64,000 nucleotides of DNA from an uncultured Amylibacter sp. (lineage in GTDB: Bacteria > Pseudomonadota > Alphaproteobacteria > Rhodobacterales > Rhodobacteraceae): assembly GCA_959347425.1 (NCBI GenBank), contig OY365741.1, positions 2,132,501-2,196,500 on the forward strand, given 5' to 3'. This document shows positions 63,671 through 64,000 of this stretch, piece by piece (the first letter of the stretch is position 1; every line of letters starts with the position of its first letter). The notes under the pieces are model-generated. The model made no database searches. It was not told the DNA's origin and worked only from the letters and a program-made list of their open reading frames with translations. The position numbers were made by a program, and so were the translations under genes.

Positions 63671-64000
63671 AGTGATTAGTGATTAGTGGTTAGTGATTAG
63701 TGGGGGCTTTTGTGCATATAGGGCTTTACATAAGGGCAGTTGAACCTGCCCGACCAAGATAAAATCATGTAAAGCCCATCCACAAAAGCCTTTGGTTACA
63801 AGACGATAAGATTATCATAAATTTACTATCTGGAATAACAAGATTATAGAGTGGATTATTTGTTTAGAATACTTGGGAAGTGGCGATAGGTTTGTCATAA
63901 ATTTATTTAGACACTATACAAGACGCTGAGCCAAACCCCAGCCAAAAAATAGCCCGTCCAGCTCATTATTTTTATTTGCGGGCAGGTTCAACTGCCCTTG
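63671..64000. repeat. Intergenic mosaic cut by the window edge: H, S with P, V, P
   Basis: TTAGTGATTAG heptads and an S hairpin (about 63705-63793), nearly identical to 6623-6712 with one base changed near the outer arm, followed by V (about 63795-63915). The start of a reversed P sits at the edge (about 63979-64000). 63493-63670 holds the proX upstream region. Confidence 0.75.

Overview
The window looks like chromosomal DNA of an alphaproteobacterium with moderate GC. The call rests on an alphaproteobacterial-type SspB beside fumC, a TusA-like protein and an RHH_4 protein; ThyX in place of ThyA; purM-purN order; paired cyclophilins; a bactofilin/M23 pair; and TRAP, Pst and ProXWV transport operons. 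A DmdC-like acyl-CoA dehydrogenase, a betaine/proline ABC importer and a TRAP importer would fit a marine or host-associated life, but no gene here fixes the order.

Layout. 0-3.8 kb: a giant Cys-rich surface lipoprotein. 3.9-6.5: two sugar ABC permeases and a LysR regulator. 6.9-16.9: housekeeping genes (tusA-like, RHH_4, fumC, sspB, thyX, acyl-CoA dehydrogenase, tfoX-like, purN, purM, a CAU tRNA, a DNA methyltransferase fused to a GIY-YIG domain, dusA). 17.2-24.6: DUF3179 protein, two cyclophilins, cobB/cbiA, upp, a lipoprotein, glcF. 25.2-33.6: a surface/secretome island with two barrel-type lipoproteins and four secreted repeat proteins sharing a C-terminal motif, followed by an XRE regulator. 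35.0-40.8: a TRAP operon whose binding protein and permease are split by a small AT-rich defence-like block (NucS-like nuclease, Abi/HEPN protein, duplicated putative ncRNA). 41.2-45.0: selO, sufS and two YIP1-like proteins. 45.5-46.5: an HrgA-like nuclease. 46.8-51.6: bactofilin, M23 peptidase, penicillin acylase. 52.3-59.6: a 3-hydroxyisobutyrate dehydrogenase-like enzyme, rpe, pstC-pstA-pstB-phoU, guaA. 60.3-63.5: proX-proW-proV.

Nearly every gene boundary carries a mosaic of intergenic repeats. Module letters used below: H, arrays of 7-bp units (ATTAGTG, ATTAGTT, GTTAGTT, ATTAACG, GTGAATG) that often face each other as inverted ends; P, the hairpin GGGCAG-TTGAAC-CTGCCC; G, a hairpin flanked by GGCTTTTGGCATGC and GCTACGCACAAAAG with a variable stem; V, an AT-rich block of about 150 bp containing CTATCTGGAATAACAAG; C, a GC-rich block containing CTCCGCAGGAGGGGTGG; R, a block of about 210 bp containing TTGTACTGGGTCAG; S, a long hairpin with GGCTTTTGTG / CACAAAAGCC arms; J, a GC-rich block containing AGGGCTTGCCCT; T, a 35-bp block containing TTTAGGAAAGAAATTTGCC.

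The strongest leads are (1) the four secreted proteins built from repeated variable Cys-x(3-4)-Cys segments separated by an acidic K-T-E-E-x-x-APV spacer, which look like multi-segment precursor peptides; (2) a tandemly duplicated, terminator-ended ncRNA candidate abutting an Abi/HEPN gene; and (3) covarying stems in the intergenic hairpins.
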